Shown here one piece after another: positions 47,501 through 57,555 of a stretch of DNA of 64,000 bases. The translations under genes were made by a program, and so were the position numbers. This DNA is from Lepus europaeus (taxonomy: Eukaryota; Chordata; Mammalia; Lagomorpha; Leporidae). Within the stretch, counting starts at the first letter, position 1; each line of letters begins with the position of its first letter. Under the pieces are notes generated by a model. That model had not been told where the DNA came from. It saw only the letters and a list, made by a program, of their open reading frames with translations, and did not search any database. The stretch is from assembly GCF_033115175.1 (NCBI RefSeq), contig NC_084845.1, positions 1,862,501-1,926,500 on the forward strand. The letters run 5' to 3'.

Positions 47501-48248
47501 CGTTCATAGCACAATCCTCACTAAACACAAGGAGCTTCATCCTGAGGAAGATGACGATGACGATGATGACGACAGTGCCCAGGCAGTTGAAGCTAATGTC
47601 ATCGTTCCACAAGAAGTTCTGCGGATCCAGGGGTCAAATGTAGAGGCTGCGGAGCCGGAGGTGGAGGCGGCGGAGCCGGAAGTGGAGGCTGCTGAGCCAG
47701 AGGTGGAGGCTGCTGAGCCAAATGGAGAAGCTGAGGGGCCAGATGGAGAAGCTGCAGAGCCAAATGGAGAGGCTGAGCAGCCAGATGGAGAGGCTGGAGA
47801 GGCTGAACAACCCGAGGGAGATGCTGACGAGCCAGACGGGGCAGGGATTGAAGACCCAGAAGAAAGAGTCGAGGAGCCAGAGGGGGATGCTGATGAGCCT
47901 GATGGTGCAGGGGTTGAAGACCCGGAAGAGGAAGGTGAAGATCAAGAGATTGAGATTGAAGAACCGTACTACAACTGCCAGGAGTGCACAGAAACCTTTA
48001 CTTCCAGTGCGGCATTTGGTGAGCACCTGAAAACTCACGCCAGCGTGATTGTATTTGAGCCTGCAAATGCCTTTGGAGAGTGCTCTGGCTACATTGAGCG
48101 CGCCAGTGCCAGCACCAGCACCAGCACCAGCACCAGCGCAGGTGGGGCTGAGCAGGCTGACGAGAAGTACTTCAAATGTGATGTCTGTGGGCAGCTCTTC
48201 AATGACCGCCTGTCCCTTGCTAGACACCAGAACACTCACACTGGCTGA
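35192..48248 (+). CDS. PEG3: PEG3 / PW1, SCAN and zinc-finger protein (seven coding exons)
   Basis: Joined exons are 35192-35585, 36166-36255, 37308-37415, 39171-39274, 42953-43055, 43782-43874 and 44041-48248, in total 5100 nt, 1699 residues plus stop. The N-terminus MLPPKPLSATKPKKFWAPNL matches PEG3 from other mammals. A SCAN dimerisation domain lies at about 42-126. Twelve Kruppel-type C2H2 fingers start at about 460, 513, 571, 637, 978, 1214, 1272, 1335, 1391, 1442, 1608 and 1675; the last ends four residues before the stop. Between fingers are a Glu/Thr/Gly-rich 10-residue repeat (about 1067-1189), a poly-Asp run and an acidic EAAEP repeat (about 1498-1607). PEG3 is an imprinted, paternally expressed nuclear regulator linked to p53/SIAH1 apoptosis, TRAF2/NF-kB signalling, growth and maternal behaviour. 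The upstream in-frame ATG at 35159 lies before the splice acceptor, so 35192 is the start. Identification is firm. Confidence 0.97.
36166..36255 (+). CDS. PEG3: PEG3 coding exon 4
   Basis: Acceptor gtgtcctcag, donor GCA/GTGAGT. Encodes residues 132-162 (DDNNSDIPSDDDMSRNGG...HSFS), an acidic serine-rich linker colinear with human PEG3. Confidence 0.93.
36462..36778 (-). repeat. CSINE, old diverged copy
   Basis: Minus strand between coding exons 4 and 5: 'aagaattaattttttgaaagg', 'cgtacttgggccaccatcca', 'ttaacccattgtgtcacaac'. Confidence 0.8.
37308..37415 (+). CDS. PEG3: PEG3 coding exon 5, with an Asp/Gln insertion
   Basis: Acceptor gacctgtttag, donor GCA/GTAAGT. Encodes residues 162-198: SDRDQDHDQDQDWNRRGRSR... 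The human protein reads SDRDWDRRGRSR here, so rabbit has about eight extra residues made of repeated Gln-Asp/His-Asp codons (caggac, catgac, caggat). The frame is kept. Confidence 0.93.
37618..37916 (-). repeat. CSINE, old diverged copy
   Basis: Minus strand: 'tttgagaggcacagagagtt', 'gtacattagtaggaagctag', 'cataacccccaagtcaaatg'. Confidence 0.8.
38206..38535 (-). repeat. CSINE, young copy
   Basis: Minus strand: 'ttttgacaggcagagttaga' to 'gtgagccacagcgccagcc'. The repeat aaagttttagtatttt (38190) and aaagttttagtacttt (38536) is the target-site duplication. Confidence 0.95.
39171..39274 (+). CDS. PEG3: PEG3 coding exon 6
   Basis: Acceptor ctctgcctag, donor CCAG/GTATGC. Encodes residues 198-232 (RLLQRDLSLPVMAKTSFEMEREDDRD...), colinear with the human RDLSLPVVAKTSFEM segment. 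Confidence 0.94.
39660..39905 (+). repeat. MIR SINE
   Basis: 'gccacttgctatgtgtgtggc', 'caatttcctcatctgtaaaat' and 'gatgtagtgattgcctccc' are the MIR core in order. A (ca)n run at 39842-39857 lies within it. Confidence 0.9.
39906..40470. repeat. L2-type relic, tentative
   Basis: 'tttgagctggtccttaaagaa', 'gagtgaactgggttagctgtt' and 'ggacctggacaaaggccagg' loosely follow old L2-type text. A CSINE-tail fragment at 39541-39570 precedes the MIR. Confidence 0.3.
40921..41289 (-). repeat. CSINE with an inverted 3'-end fragment at its tail
   Basis: The minus-strand copy (40990-41289, 'agatttatttatttatttga' to 'atgccacagtgctggcccc') is preceded by a plus-strand tail fragment of another copy (40941-40988, 'ctctctgtctctctcactg', 'tctacctgtcaag'), giving a tail-to-tail junction, and by a second 'aaagatttatttatttc' at 40926. 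Confidence 0.88.
41290..42420. other. PEG3 intron 6, no gene seen
   Basis: No supported exon; the open frame 42049-42387 has no recognisable domain. Confidence 0.45.
42430..42830 (+). repeat. L2 LINE 3'-end relic
   Basis: 'acccatttagcacttattat', 'aattataagctgcatgaggg', 'caaggaatatgtgtcatgcg' and 'ggcccctagtaacacttg' are in L2 order. Confidence 0.65.
42953..43055 (+). CDS. PEG3: PEG3 coding exon 7
   Basis: Acceptor tgctattttag, donor CTGG/GTAACT. Encodes residues 233-267 (DVESYQNVMDLNEDRKPQNP...YRKLLSLG), nearly identical to human apart from a few substitutions. Confidence 0.95.
43782..43874 (+). CDS. PEG3: PEG3 coding exon 8
   Basis: Acceptor tatgtgaccag, donor CGAG/GTAAGC. Encodes residues 267-298 (GVQLAEDDGHSHMTQGHSSR...), a highly conserved linker. 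Confidence 0.95.
44041..48248 (+). CDS. PEG3: PEG3 coding exon 9: all twelve zinc fingers
   Basis: Acceptor gtttctttctag. One uninterrupted frame encodes residues 298-1699. Fingers 1-4 (YVCDECGRSFSVISEFVEH, FECKECGETF, YECKVCKETF, YECKVCGETF) are separated by long linkers. A degenerate finger-like segment with no cysteines (LYDFKDGRDAFLSSDLSEHQ) lies at about 45228-45300. Fingers 5-12 lie in the second half. Finger 9 (CTICGECFCTASELGDHHTRVH) has two extra cysteines and an extra residue before the last histidine. TGA stop at 48246. Confidence 0.97.
46347..46714 (+). repeat. In-frame minisatellite in PEG3 exon 9
   Basis: About twelve degenerate copies of a 30-bp unit (gaggagacccgtggccagga plus gactcctggc) encode the decapeptide GEETRGQETP and variants (residues about 1067-1189). 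Human PEG3 has only a short remnant here (two or three units, from memory). Because the unit length is a multiple of three, other frames are also open across it. Confidence 0.95.
47637..47965 (+). repeat. Acidic EAAEP-type repeat in PEG3 exon 9
   Basis: Four copies of the 21-bp VEAAEPE unit, then PNGEAEG/PDGEAAE variants and two DADEPDGAGIEDPEE units, residues about 1497-1607. The same repeat exists in human PEG3. A poly-Asp codon run precedes it at 47550-47573. Confidence 0.93.
48103..48138 (+). repeat. AGCACC hexanucleotide repeat in PEG3 exon 9
   Basis: About five agcacc units encode SASTSTSTSTS, longer than the short Ser/Thr stretch I recall at this place in human PEG3. Confidence 0.9.
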
Positions 48249-48696
48249 GTGTGAAGGCTGGAAAACCTTCACCTAGAACTTGAACCTTATCACACCACAG
48301 AGTATATTGAGACCAACCTATAATAACCTCAGTATGAAACTTACCTTAGTATAGAGATGACTGACTTAACATCAGATAACTCAGCCTGAAAAATGACTGT
48401 GGAGACTTTCAATCTTAGCTCTCCCCAATCAGACATCAGCATTTGCCTGTGGGAGAGCCATAGTACAAAGCTTAACTTTTCATCCAAGTTAGCAGATTGA
48501 GGAAAACCCTGAGTATTCAAGACCACAGAGATTGCCCCTGTCGATTGTAATGCTGCTCTTTTAACCTATATATAATGTTTCCTGGGGTATATATAAAATA
48601 GCAAGACGTAGCAAAACAGTGATCACATATATTTGGATTTAATATGATATACAGTTAAAGTTTACTGTGCAAAGGTACCTTGCCTGGTACCCTAGT

Positions 48697-48747
48697 TTTT
48701 TTTTTTTTTTGTTTTTTTGTTTTTTGGGTTTTTTTTTTGGTTTTTTG
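48697..48747. repeat. T/G-rich simple repeat
   Basis: Runs of T broken by single or triple G in the PEG3 3' UTR. Confidence 0.95.
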
Positions 48748-50454
48748 GAGGAGGAAGAGAGCAACAAATTAGAATATATTTCTAAGTGTCTTAGATCTTC
48801 AGAAAGATTTATTGTGCATTATTTGAACACTGTTGGTATCTTTTTGAATAATCGTGTTTTGTTCCTTACCCTTAATAGTCTTGTGAAGGTGTAGGCATGA
48901 AAGATAGCATATCTCTTACCGTGCTGTTTGAAAAGAGAAGTGCTTTTAGCTTCTTTCTGCAGCCATTTTGTCTGCACCCACATCTTGGAACCTAACGTGT
49001 AAGCCTTTACAACATGAGAATTGGTGTTTCGTGACCCAAATTGCGCAGTTACCACATTGTATGTACTTTCCAGTGAGTCTCATGCAAAAATATTACAAGT
49101 TTGTTTCTTGTTTTACTTTGTTTTTAGGCTCAGTGTTTGTTAGATAGTGAATTCATGAAACCTGAACTTTTTCCCTGTAAATCTTGCATCTTTGCCTTTA
49201 AAGAATGGGTTGCAACCATCACTAGATCACAGTAGTGCCTAATGAAGGTTGAAAACCACAAGAGAGACTCTTATGCTGTACATAAGGATGCAGGCTAATG
49301 ACCTCTCATCGCTTCTGCTGTGCGCTTTTGCCTTAAGTGACAAGTAGCAATGTGGCTAGGATCGCCTGTGTGGCGTAGGAATGTGCTGCCACCAATTAGT
49401 TTGCACCCTGGGTGCCCAGGAGCTAGTATCCTTAGATCTTTCTATCACTAAACTTGATTGTCCTCTTCTTTACCTGTCAGATCCTCTTACCCCATGTCTA
49501 ACTTGCATTTAAAAAAAATTTAAAAACAGAAAACAAAATAAATAAAAAGCTTTCTTTACAGTCAACCCCAGCTTAACATGGACTCAGGTTCCCAGCAGCC
49601 TTAATTTGTTTCGTTGTCATCTGTTCCTTTCAGCCCTCCCAAGTATTTCTAAGCTATCCATTAGTGTCATGTTTGTCTGATCGCCTCAGCTTTCTTCTTA
49701 ATCACAAATTGACCTCACAAGCCTGAGGTTTTGAAAACCCCTGTGTCTTTTTCTGTGGACCACCTGTGCTGTTTTGCTTCCCTTTCCCTCACATAATGGC
49801 TATATTAAGAAATATTTTGGCCTTGAGTTGGCTGAAAAAAAAATTTAAAAATTTTAAAAATCTTAAAAAAAAAAAGTGGATCTCTAGAGTAAGTGAACAA
49901 AAGATAAGTGCAGACAACTTGAACAAGCAAAATTAAAATAACCCTCTGGGGGGAAATGTGTCTGAATCTTACTCCCCTAGATCTTTAGGATTAGGGCTCA
50001 CAGGGAGTGTGAAAACTGCAGGGAATGCCAAAGTCTAGGGAGATTGCGGAAATGAGCAAGAAGCAACAATGACTAAACCAAAGAAGGGAGTCCTAACGTT
50101 TCACCAGACCTAGGAGGGAGAGGAGACAGACAAAAGAAAACACCAGCAGCAAGGGTCAGAGGGCCAGGTTGGTGAGAATGAACTGAGTGGGGTGTCCTGG
50201 GCACTTTGGAAGAAGGGACGATCCTGGTGGTGTGATGTACATAAGGGCCAGCTGCATAAGAAGACCCAAGGTTGGGACAAACATCTGGGGAAATGGGGAG
50301 TGAGGCACTGTGTTGGAAGAGGACCCTGGAAAAGGGAGTCAGTGTTGATACCGTGAGTTAAGCTTGGTAGGTTCAATAGTGTTGGCAATGTTGATCAGTA
50401 GACCCTTTTCAGAAAGTCACTTGCCAAGAAGTCAGTGTGTCCATTCCAGCCTTA

Positions 50455-51840
50455 GGTTAATGAGAAATTAGGAACAACTGAAATGCCAAAAAGTAGGGAA
50501 ATGATTAAGTAAATGTGTCCTTGGACTCTTATGCAGCTGTTTAAAAATGATAATCATGAAGAATTATGTAGCAGTGTGGAAATATATTTACAGGAATAGT
50601 AAGTGGAGAAAGCAGGACACAAAATTATATTTATACTACAATTATAACTGTTTAAAAATGTATGCTTATAGTCAAAAGCTGTTGTGTTATTGTAGGCTTA
50701 TAGTTGAGCATTATTTTCTTAAATTCCTTGAATGTCCTTTATGGTAGTGTTACTAAAAAGTTTATGATCATGTTTCCATTGTGAACACAATTTGAAATAA
50801 TTATCAAAATTCAGAAAAATTGGAGGAAAAATTTCATATCGCCGCCATCCAAAAACAGTTACACTTTGCAGCATCTTGTTTATTCTAGTTTCTGTGCACA
50901 GGTTTATGATTATAACTGTGTCAAATATGTATTCAAAAGATCTTTTATGTTAACCTTTGTAGAATTATAGTTAAATACTTTAATCTCAATTTTTTTCAAA
51001 TGTTCTTTATAGTAGTAGCCTGATAACAAAGCTTATTATGTATGTCTTTAACACAAGCATAATAGATACCCAGAGGAAAAAATTAGAAAACACAGTAAAA
51101 TTACAAGAAAAAAAAAAAGAAATTCGCCCATATTCCCAACACCCAACAACTACTGTTAAAATCTTGATCTGTTTCCTCCATCTTGTTAAAGTGCACAAGC
51201 TTCTAACAGTGTTAAATATGTGTACGTAAAGTCTAAAATGAAAAGAAATGTGGAAAATAATTAAAACAGTATTATCATTATGGGATTATGGTTAAATATT
51301 TTGTCTCAAATTCCTTGAATAATCTTTGGTGTTTCGGTAGTAAATTTTATGTATGTAATTTTCCATTGCAAATATAATACATACTCATAGAAAATCTTGG
51401 CAAATTCAGCAAAGTAGAAGAAAATTCACCCATATTCCCAACACCCAGAATCAACTATTGTTAACATTGTGACCTGTGAACCAGTCTGTGATTATTAGGG
51501 TGTTAATGACAAGTATGTGTAAGTATCAAAGATGGGAAGAAATATGGAAAATAAAAAATAGTTGTGTGGTTGTGGGATTATGGTTAAGTATTTTGTCTTC
51601 AGTTTCCTTGGGTGGTCTTTATCATTGTGTTTTTGTAATCCACCTTTATTAACATGTATTTCCATTATATATGCAGTACGTGTTCATTATAGAAACTTTG
51701 AGAAAACGTAGATGAGAAACTCATCCATATTTTCACCATCCAAAGACCGTGTGTTTAACATCATGACAGATGTTTTTCATCTTGTTTCTGTGCACAGGTT
51801 TTTGGTTTGTTAATATGGTTGTGATTGTTCTATCTGTAAT
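50455..51840 (+). repeat. Tandem repeats of an ancient LINE-end-like unit in the PEG3 3' UTR
   Basis: After a single-copy segment (50455-50690) resembling an old L1M 3' end, a unit of roughly 300 bp repeats four times, starting near 50700, 50970, 51285 and 51590. Shared anchors are 'attatggttaa-tattttgtc', 'ttccttgaat-tctttat', 'cccatattcccaacaccca' (51128, 51430, degenerate elsewhere) and 'tttctgtgcacaggttt' (50890, 51784). Confidence 0.75.
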
Positions 51841-51849
51841 GGTGTCAAC

Positions 51850-51861
51850 AATAAAAATAAA
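51850..51861 (+). terminator. PEG3: Probable distal PEG3 poly(A) signals
   Basis: aataaaaataaa contains two overlapping AATAAA hexamers. A T-rich downstream element follows at 51886-51893. Cleavage would fall near 51870-51880. Confidence 0.6.
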
Positions 51862-51937
51862 GTGAAAACTATGACATTTCTCAGTCTTTTTTATCCATAT
51901 TTAAAGTGTTTGGGATTATTATATATGGTTTCCTGGG

Positions 51938-52582
51938 GGCCGGCATTGTGACATGGTGGGTAAAGCTGCTACCTGTGATGCCGGCATCCTGTATGGGCTG
52001 TTTCGTGTCTCAGCAGGTCCATCCACTTCTGATTCAGCTTCCTGCTAATGGCCTGGGAAGAGCAGTTAGAGATGGCTTGGCTGGTGCCACGGCTCGCTTG
52101 GCTAATCCTCCGCCTGCAGCGCTGGCACCCCAGATTCTAGTCTCGGTTGGGGCGCCAGATTCTATCCCAGTTGCTCCTCTTCCAGTCCAGCTCTCTGGGA
52201 GCTGGCCCAGGAAGGCAGTGAAGGATGGCCCAAGTGCTTGGGCCCTGCACCTGCATGGGAGACCAGGAGGAAGCACCTGGCTCCTGGCTTCAGATCGGCG
52301 CAGTGTGCTGGCCACAGCAGCCATTTGGGGGATGAACCAACGGAAGTAAGACCTTTCTGTCTCTCTCTCTCACTGTCTAACTCTCCCTGTCAAAAAAAAA
52401 AAAAAAAAAAAAGAGAGAGAGAGAGATGGCTCAAGTATTCTGGACTCTGCAACCCACGTGGGGGACCTGGATGAAGCTCCTGGCTCCTGGCTTGCAGCCA
52501 TCTGGAGAGTGAATCAGCATATAGAAGATCCCTCTCTCTCTATCCTCTCTATAATTCTTTCAAATAAATCTTTTTTTAAAAT
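51938..52582 (+). repeat. CSINE split by a nested CSINE
   Basis: The outer copy runs 51938-52077 ('ggggccggcattgtgacatg') and resumes at 52422 ('gatggctcaagtattctgga') to its tail 'aaataaatctttttttaaaa'. The host SINE is interrupted at exactly 'gatggc|tcaag'. Confidence 0.93.
52078..52421 (+). repeat. CSINE, young nested copy
   Basis: Head 'tggctggtgccacggctcgc', internal extra unit as in the 29.6-kb copy, A tail and (ag)n. Target-site duplication agagatggct at 52068-52077 and 52422-52431. Confidence 0.93.
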
Positions 52583-52714
52583 AGGGTTTTCTTGCTAAAG
52601 TTATAAATTCAAAAAGCTAGTGCCTCCTTACATCTAAAAAAGTTTGGATTGATACTCTATTTTGAAGTATTGCATATTTCAACAATTATTTCTGAGGGAC
52701 CTTTTACTACTTGA

Positions 52715-53022
52715 TTCCATTTTTTTAAAAGGCACAGTGACAGAGAGAGGGAGAGATAAGAGCGAGAAAGATCTTCCATCTCCTGAATGGCTACACGGCT
52801 GAGGTTGGACCAGGCTGAAGCCAGAAGTCCAGAACTCCATCGGGGTCTCCCACATGGGTGGTAGGGGCCAAGTACTTGGACTATCATCTGCTGCATTCCC
52901 AAGTGCGTTGGCATGGAGCTGACTGAGAAGCAGCTGCTGGAACTCGCATCATTGCTCTGATGTGAGATGCCAGTGTCACAAGTGGAGGCGTAACACTCTC
53001 CATCACGGTGCTAGCCCCCAAT
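52715..53022 (-). repeat. CSINE, old diverged copy
   Basis: Minus strand: 'tttaaaaggcacagtgacag', 'gctgaagccagaagtccaga', 'catcacggtgctagccccc'. Confidence 0.82.
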
Positions 53023-53094
53023 TCCACATTCTTAACTGCACCTGAAAAGTTAGGACATTTATTCCAGTAGTGTTTTTAAACTTGGTAATAACCA

Positions 53095-53365
53095 CAGTAT
53101 ATTTTAGTTTTGTGAGTGACAGAAATTTGATCCACTGTTTTACTCCCCAAATGCCTGCAACAACTAGGGGTGGGGCAGGGTGAAGGCAAGAGCCAGGAGC
53201 AAGATCCCCATCTCCCATGTGGGTGGCAGGGGCCCAAGCACTTGAGCCATCATCTGCTGCCTTCCAGGATGCATTAGCAGGAAGGTGGATTGGAAGCAGG
53301 GAAGCCAGGCTTAAACCAGGCACTCTAAGGGATACTGGCATCCTGAATGGCAAATCAGCCACTGA
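53095..53365 (-). repeat. CSINE, old diverged copy
   Basis: Minus strand: 'ccactgttttactccccaaat', 'ggatgcattagcaggaaggt', 'ggcatcctgaatggcaaatc'. Confidence 0.8.
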
Positions 53366-53690
53366 TTTTAATATTATTTTAAAGGCAGATATACAGAAAG
53401 AGGAGGAGAGAGAATAAGAAAAAGAGCTTCCATCCACTAGTTCACTCCCTAAATGGCTGCAACAGCCAGGGCTGGGCCAGACGGATGCCAGAAGCTTCTC
53501 CCAGTTCCTCTACATGAGTGCAGGGGCCCAAGTACTAGAGCCATCTTATATTGCTTTCCCAGGTGCACTGGCAGGGAGTTGGATCAGAGGTGGAGCAGCT
53601 GGAACTTGAACCAGCGCCCATAAGTGATGCTGGCACTGTAGGTAGAGGCTTAACCTTGCACACCACAGCACCGGCCCCTGCCCAAGTTTT
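53366..53690 (-). repeat. CSINE
   Basis: Minus strand: 'tattattttaaaggcagata', 'ctagttcactccctaaatgg', 'gcacaccacagcaccggccc'. Confidence 0.88.
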
Positions 53691-53699
53691 TGTTACTAG

Positions 53700-53975
53700 T
53701 ATTTTTTAGTTTTTTTATTTGAAAAGCAGAAAGAGATCTTCCATCCACTAGTTCACTTCCCAAATGCCTGCAATATCTGGGGATGGACCAGGCTGAAGTG
53801 AGGAGCCAGGAACTCTATCCAAGTCTCCTATGAGGGTGGCAGTGGCCCAAGAACTTGAGTCATCTTTTACTGCCTCCCAGGATCAGAGGAATAGGTGCCA
53901 GGACTCCAAAATGGCACTGTGACACGGGATGTGGGCCAAGCAGTGGCAAACTTGCTATGCCACAACATCCACCCT
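53700..53975 (-). repeat. CSINE, old diverged copy
   Basis: Minus strand: 'tttttatttgaaaagcagaa', 'agttcacttcccaaatgcct', 'tgctatgccacaacatccac'. Confidence 0.8.
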
Positions 53976-54149
53976 GAGTGAGAATTTTTAATTGGAAATA
54001 TGAGATTCTTTCGAACATTAAGGGCTCACGATCCCTCAACATAAAATGCTATTATGGCTGAGAATCTTTGTAAGGTGTCTGTTCCTAACTCTTGCCTGAA
54101 ATTAAAAGGTATTTATTCTCAGGAAACTCCACTTTTGTTTGTTTTTTTA

Positions 54150-54463
54150 ATGATCCCTTTCCTTCCCGTGCTTCTCCTTGCCTCCTTCCTTCCATAGAGA
54201 GAGGAAGAGATAGAGGGATCGTCCATCCATTGGTTCACGCCTCAAATGACCACCACAGCCAGGGCGGGCCAGACCAAATCCAGGAGCTCTCACATGGTGG
54301 CAAGGACCCAAGTACTTGGGCCGTCATCTGCTGTCTTCCCAGGGGCGTTAGCATGAAGCTGGATCAGAAAGTGGGGTAGCTGGTACTCTAACCAGCACTC
54401 TGATACAGGAAGTGGGTGTTCCAAGCAGTGGCTTAACCTGCTGTGCTACAATGCCTACCCCAG
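54150..54463 (-). repeat. CSINE, old diverged copy
   Basis: Minus strand: 'agagagaggaagagatagag', 'ttggttcacgcctcaaatga', 'ctgtgctacaatgcctaccc'. Fifth consecutive copy in the same orientation. Confidence 0.82.
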
Positions 54464-55640
54464 GAACTCTATTTAGTTACTAATCAGGCTTTACCGCCCA
54501 GAAACATCCCACGCAATTTAACAAATTACCATCTCAGGGAGTTTGGCAGATAATTTTTAAGCATATTTGCAATTCTGTAATGATGAGGTTCTCAGCGTAG
54601 GTTTTTGCTAACTGAATCACTACTGACAAACACCATGCTTGGATCATACCTAACCTGTAACTGCTGTGTCCCTTACTCTAACTCTAATTCCCGTGATGGA
54701 ATGTGAGATATAAAGCTACTCTTCATTTAGTTGTAACTACTCCAACATTTGGCTGAGCCCGGCATTCTTTCATATTCTTAGAATTTGTCTTTATACTCAA
54801 ATGCACATGGAATCATGACTATCTCTTGTGACTATTTTAGCCGCAGATTACATGGTGACTCCATGACAAGGGGTGTCAGCGTTGGTCGAGATGGAGGTTC
54901 TTTTTAAAGACCGATTTCCAGCAGAGTGTATTCCAAAAGAAGAGGGAGGCAATGAAGCAGGTGTCACTTGGGGTTGCCCGATCAGTTCTTAAACTCTGGC
55001 AGAACTCCTTCCACTCATGCTTCCGTGAAAGGGATCACTGATTCCCCTGCAGCTATGTTTAAACCATGAAAGCTGAACGCCCCCTGGTCTTAGGTGATTG
55101 GTGCTGTGAGTTCCTGGTGTCCAGTTGGGTTTAAGAGACCTGGGTGATCGTAGAGATTGAGGCTGAGTATACCGATAAGCAAAAAGACCTGGAAGGAGAT
55201 GAGACAAAATAGCCAGATGGTATTTTGGTTCCTGATACCTCAGCCAGCGCCCTTTGGAGTCTGGCTGAACCACTTGCCCTTGGGTATCTTTTATAATAGA
55301 TAATCCACTTTCTGACAAACCTTAAAAGAACTAGTGGATGTTGAATGAAGAACTGGTGGCATAAAGAAGAAGCCAAGAGTGCCACTGTATCCTCCCCACC
55401 GACCAGATGTCTGGTGGCTGGCTGATCCCTCCAGACCCGTTTCATCATCAATAGGCCAGTGCTGTTTATCCAATGGAATGCAGTCTTATCCTAGATACAG
55501 ATTTTTCTTTTCATGCTAGCCAGCCTCTTAACATCTATGGATTTCCTGCATGGCTCACATACCACTTATATGCCATACACAGCACTTAATCAGTTATGCT
55601 AATGCAGAAATAAGCAAACTCAAAACCCCAGTGTGCCCTC
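54464..55640. other. Downstream of PEG3, no gene seen
   Basis: Two minus-strand open frames (54989-55318 and 55131-55451) overlap but show no domain I recognise. They may be decayed transposon or retrovirus-derived text. Confidence 0.4.
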
Positions 55641-57500
55641 AGTGAGTGCTCATTGCTCAAACATTTAGGGTCATGTTAGGGCTGGCCAGGCAGCTCTACT
55701 TATCTTGTCCAGATTTCTTTATGTCTTGGAGATAGCTGGTTGTCAGATAATCTAGGCCAGTGATAGCTGGAGCTGCAGGGCTCCTACCCATATCTGTCAT
55801 TCTGGGATGAGTAGACTACCTCCTCATGGCATGGCAGAAGTGCAAGACAGCAAGTGAGAGCAGGAGGCCTCTTGAGGCCTCAACTTGGACTTGACATACT
55901 GTTAACTCTTGGCCAAAGCCAGTCACTGGGGATGGAAAAGATACCCCACACATAGGAGATGAATGCTAATAACACAGAAAGGAAAATTCTAAGTGGAGAC
56001 ATGGTAGCCTACATAGGTACAAACAAGATTTGTTTTATTTTGAGAGAGAAAATATATCCACATGTGACACTGGTGTGCATCCTATGCAGAAGTACATGTC
56101 ATGAGTAGGCCAGAAGACTGTTCATGAGGTGGGCGGGGAGAATAGAGTAGCATCCCAACCATGGTCTTCAGTGAAAAGAGAGCTCTCCCCCATTTTTAGT
56201 TTCTTGAATGAGTAGAGGGTGGTGCCTTCACGTGCATGAAGCCATCTAGAAAGTTAATGAAACCTCCATAAACTTCACATGGAGCTTAATATCCGTATAT
56301 CGTCACAGCTTCTCCCCCTCCTGGTCTCTGATGAGACATGGAGGCATCTTGGGAAGGTGGGTATCTTTGATTGACAGCTAGAAGCTGCAGGACTGTTAAG
56401 GATTCCAGCTCACTTAGACGAAACTAGCTGGCTGCCTATCCACACATCACTAAGGCCATGTGATAAAGGGAATGGATAGAGGCAGGAGTGAAGAATTGAG
56501 GGCATTAACACAATAGCCATACAATACACCTATCACAGAACTGATAGCCAAGACACTCCCTTCCCACCAGCATCCGCATGAAATGGGCATGGCCTAAGGA
56601 AAACTCAGGTTTGGTGTTTGATGAAGGATACCAGTTCCATAAGCTGGAGAGCTATTTTACCAGCTTTGAAATATGCCCCCAAAACTTATTCTGGGTCTAT
56701 AGCTGGAACGCAAATGCCCAGAAGCAAAGAAGTGAATGTAGATGTACTTTTTCTCATTAACACCAATTCTGATAATTGCTTCTGTTCTTGCTGCTAGGGG
56801 CTCTGTTGATTTAAAAATTTTACCACCCAGTGGGATTTTCCATCAGGAAACACAACAGTGCCATGGAGTGAGAGACGGAGACATCTCCCTAGCATTTGAG
56901 GACAAATAGACAGAATATTATGGTGATGGTGGAGGTTGGCTCTCATCAGCAAGGATAAATAGGGCTGCTGCTTGTTTTGGTTGTCTCTTACCATGTAACA
57001 ATTCTAAAACTTAATGACTTCAAATGGCCATGAAAGATCAAATAACGACAGTTCTGTGATCTGGGCTTAGCTCAGCTGAAATTCTATTCTGGTCTTCCCC
57101 AGGGTCACTCATACAGGCCCAGCTAGGGCTACAAATGCAAAGCAGTTTTCACTCTGGTGCTGTGATAGCTGGGGGTCTAGGTGAGCAACTGTCTCTCTTC
57201 ACATGGTCTTGCTAGCAGAATACCAGCACCTCTTTACGTGGTAGCTCAGGGATTCAAAAGAGCAAAAAGAAAGATTCCAGGCATCATAATTCCCAGAGTC
57301 ATCGCTGACACTGTATCACTTCTACCATATCTATTGTTCAAAGCAAGTCACAAGTTAGCCCAGATTCGAGGTAAGGAAGAAGTCTTCACCTTCCGATGAG
57401 CAGAGCAGCGGAGAATGTATGGCCATCTTTATTCTAACAAATTGCTAAACACAGGAACAAGGAGGATTGTGGGAGAAATCTAGGGACACTACTATCAGGC
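55641..57500. repeat. Unassigned ancient interspersed repeats
   Basis: 'ctgtgatctgggcttagctc', 'gtcttccccagggtcactca' and 'caaagcaagtcacaagttag' (57.0-57.45 kb) follow a recurrent mammalian repeat that I cannot name. The 55.64-55.92 kb segment is similar in style. No coding exon is visible. Confidence 0.35.
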
Positions 57501-57555
57501 ACCATTATCCAAGAAGTTCCCTCAAGAGAGCTGATTTTTTTTTTTTTAAGAAGTC

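Larger units (their letters stand above)
48249..51875 (+). other. PEG3: PEG3 3' UTR
   Basis: No coding frame follows the stop. Possible poly(A) signals are at 49537-49545 (aaataaataaaa) and at 51850-51861 (overlapping AATAAA copies, with a T-rich element at 51886). The distal pair fits the roughly 3.6-kb 3' UTR of the long human mRNA. Simple T/G-rich and A-rich runs are at 48697-48747 and 49837-49875. Confidence 0.7.

Noticed and set aside
47634..48272. 212-codon minus-strand frame at the end of PEG3
   Set aside because: It mirrors the acidic repeat and the AGCACC repeat and has no independent support.
49537..49545. Proximal AATAAA as the main PEG3 poly(A) site
   Set aside because: It lies in an A-rich stretch without an obvious downstream GT-rich element, and human PEG3 mRNA has a much longer 3' UTR. 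It may still be an alternative site.
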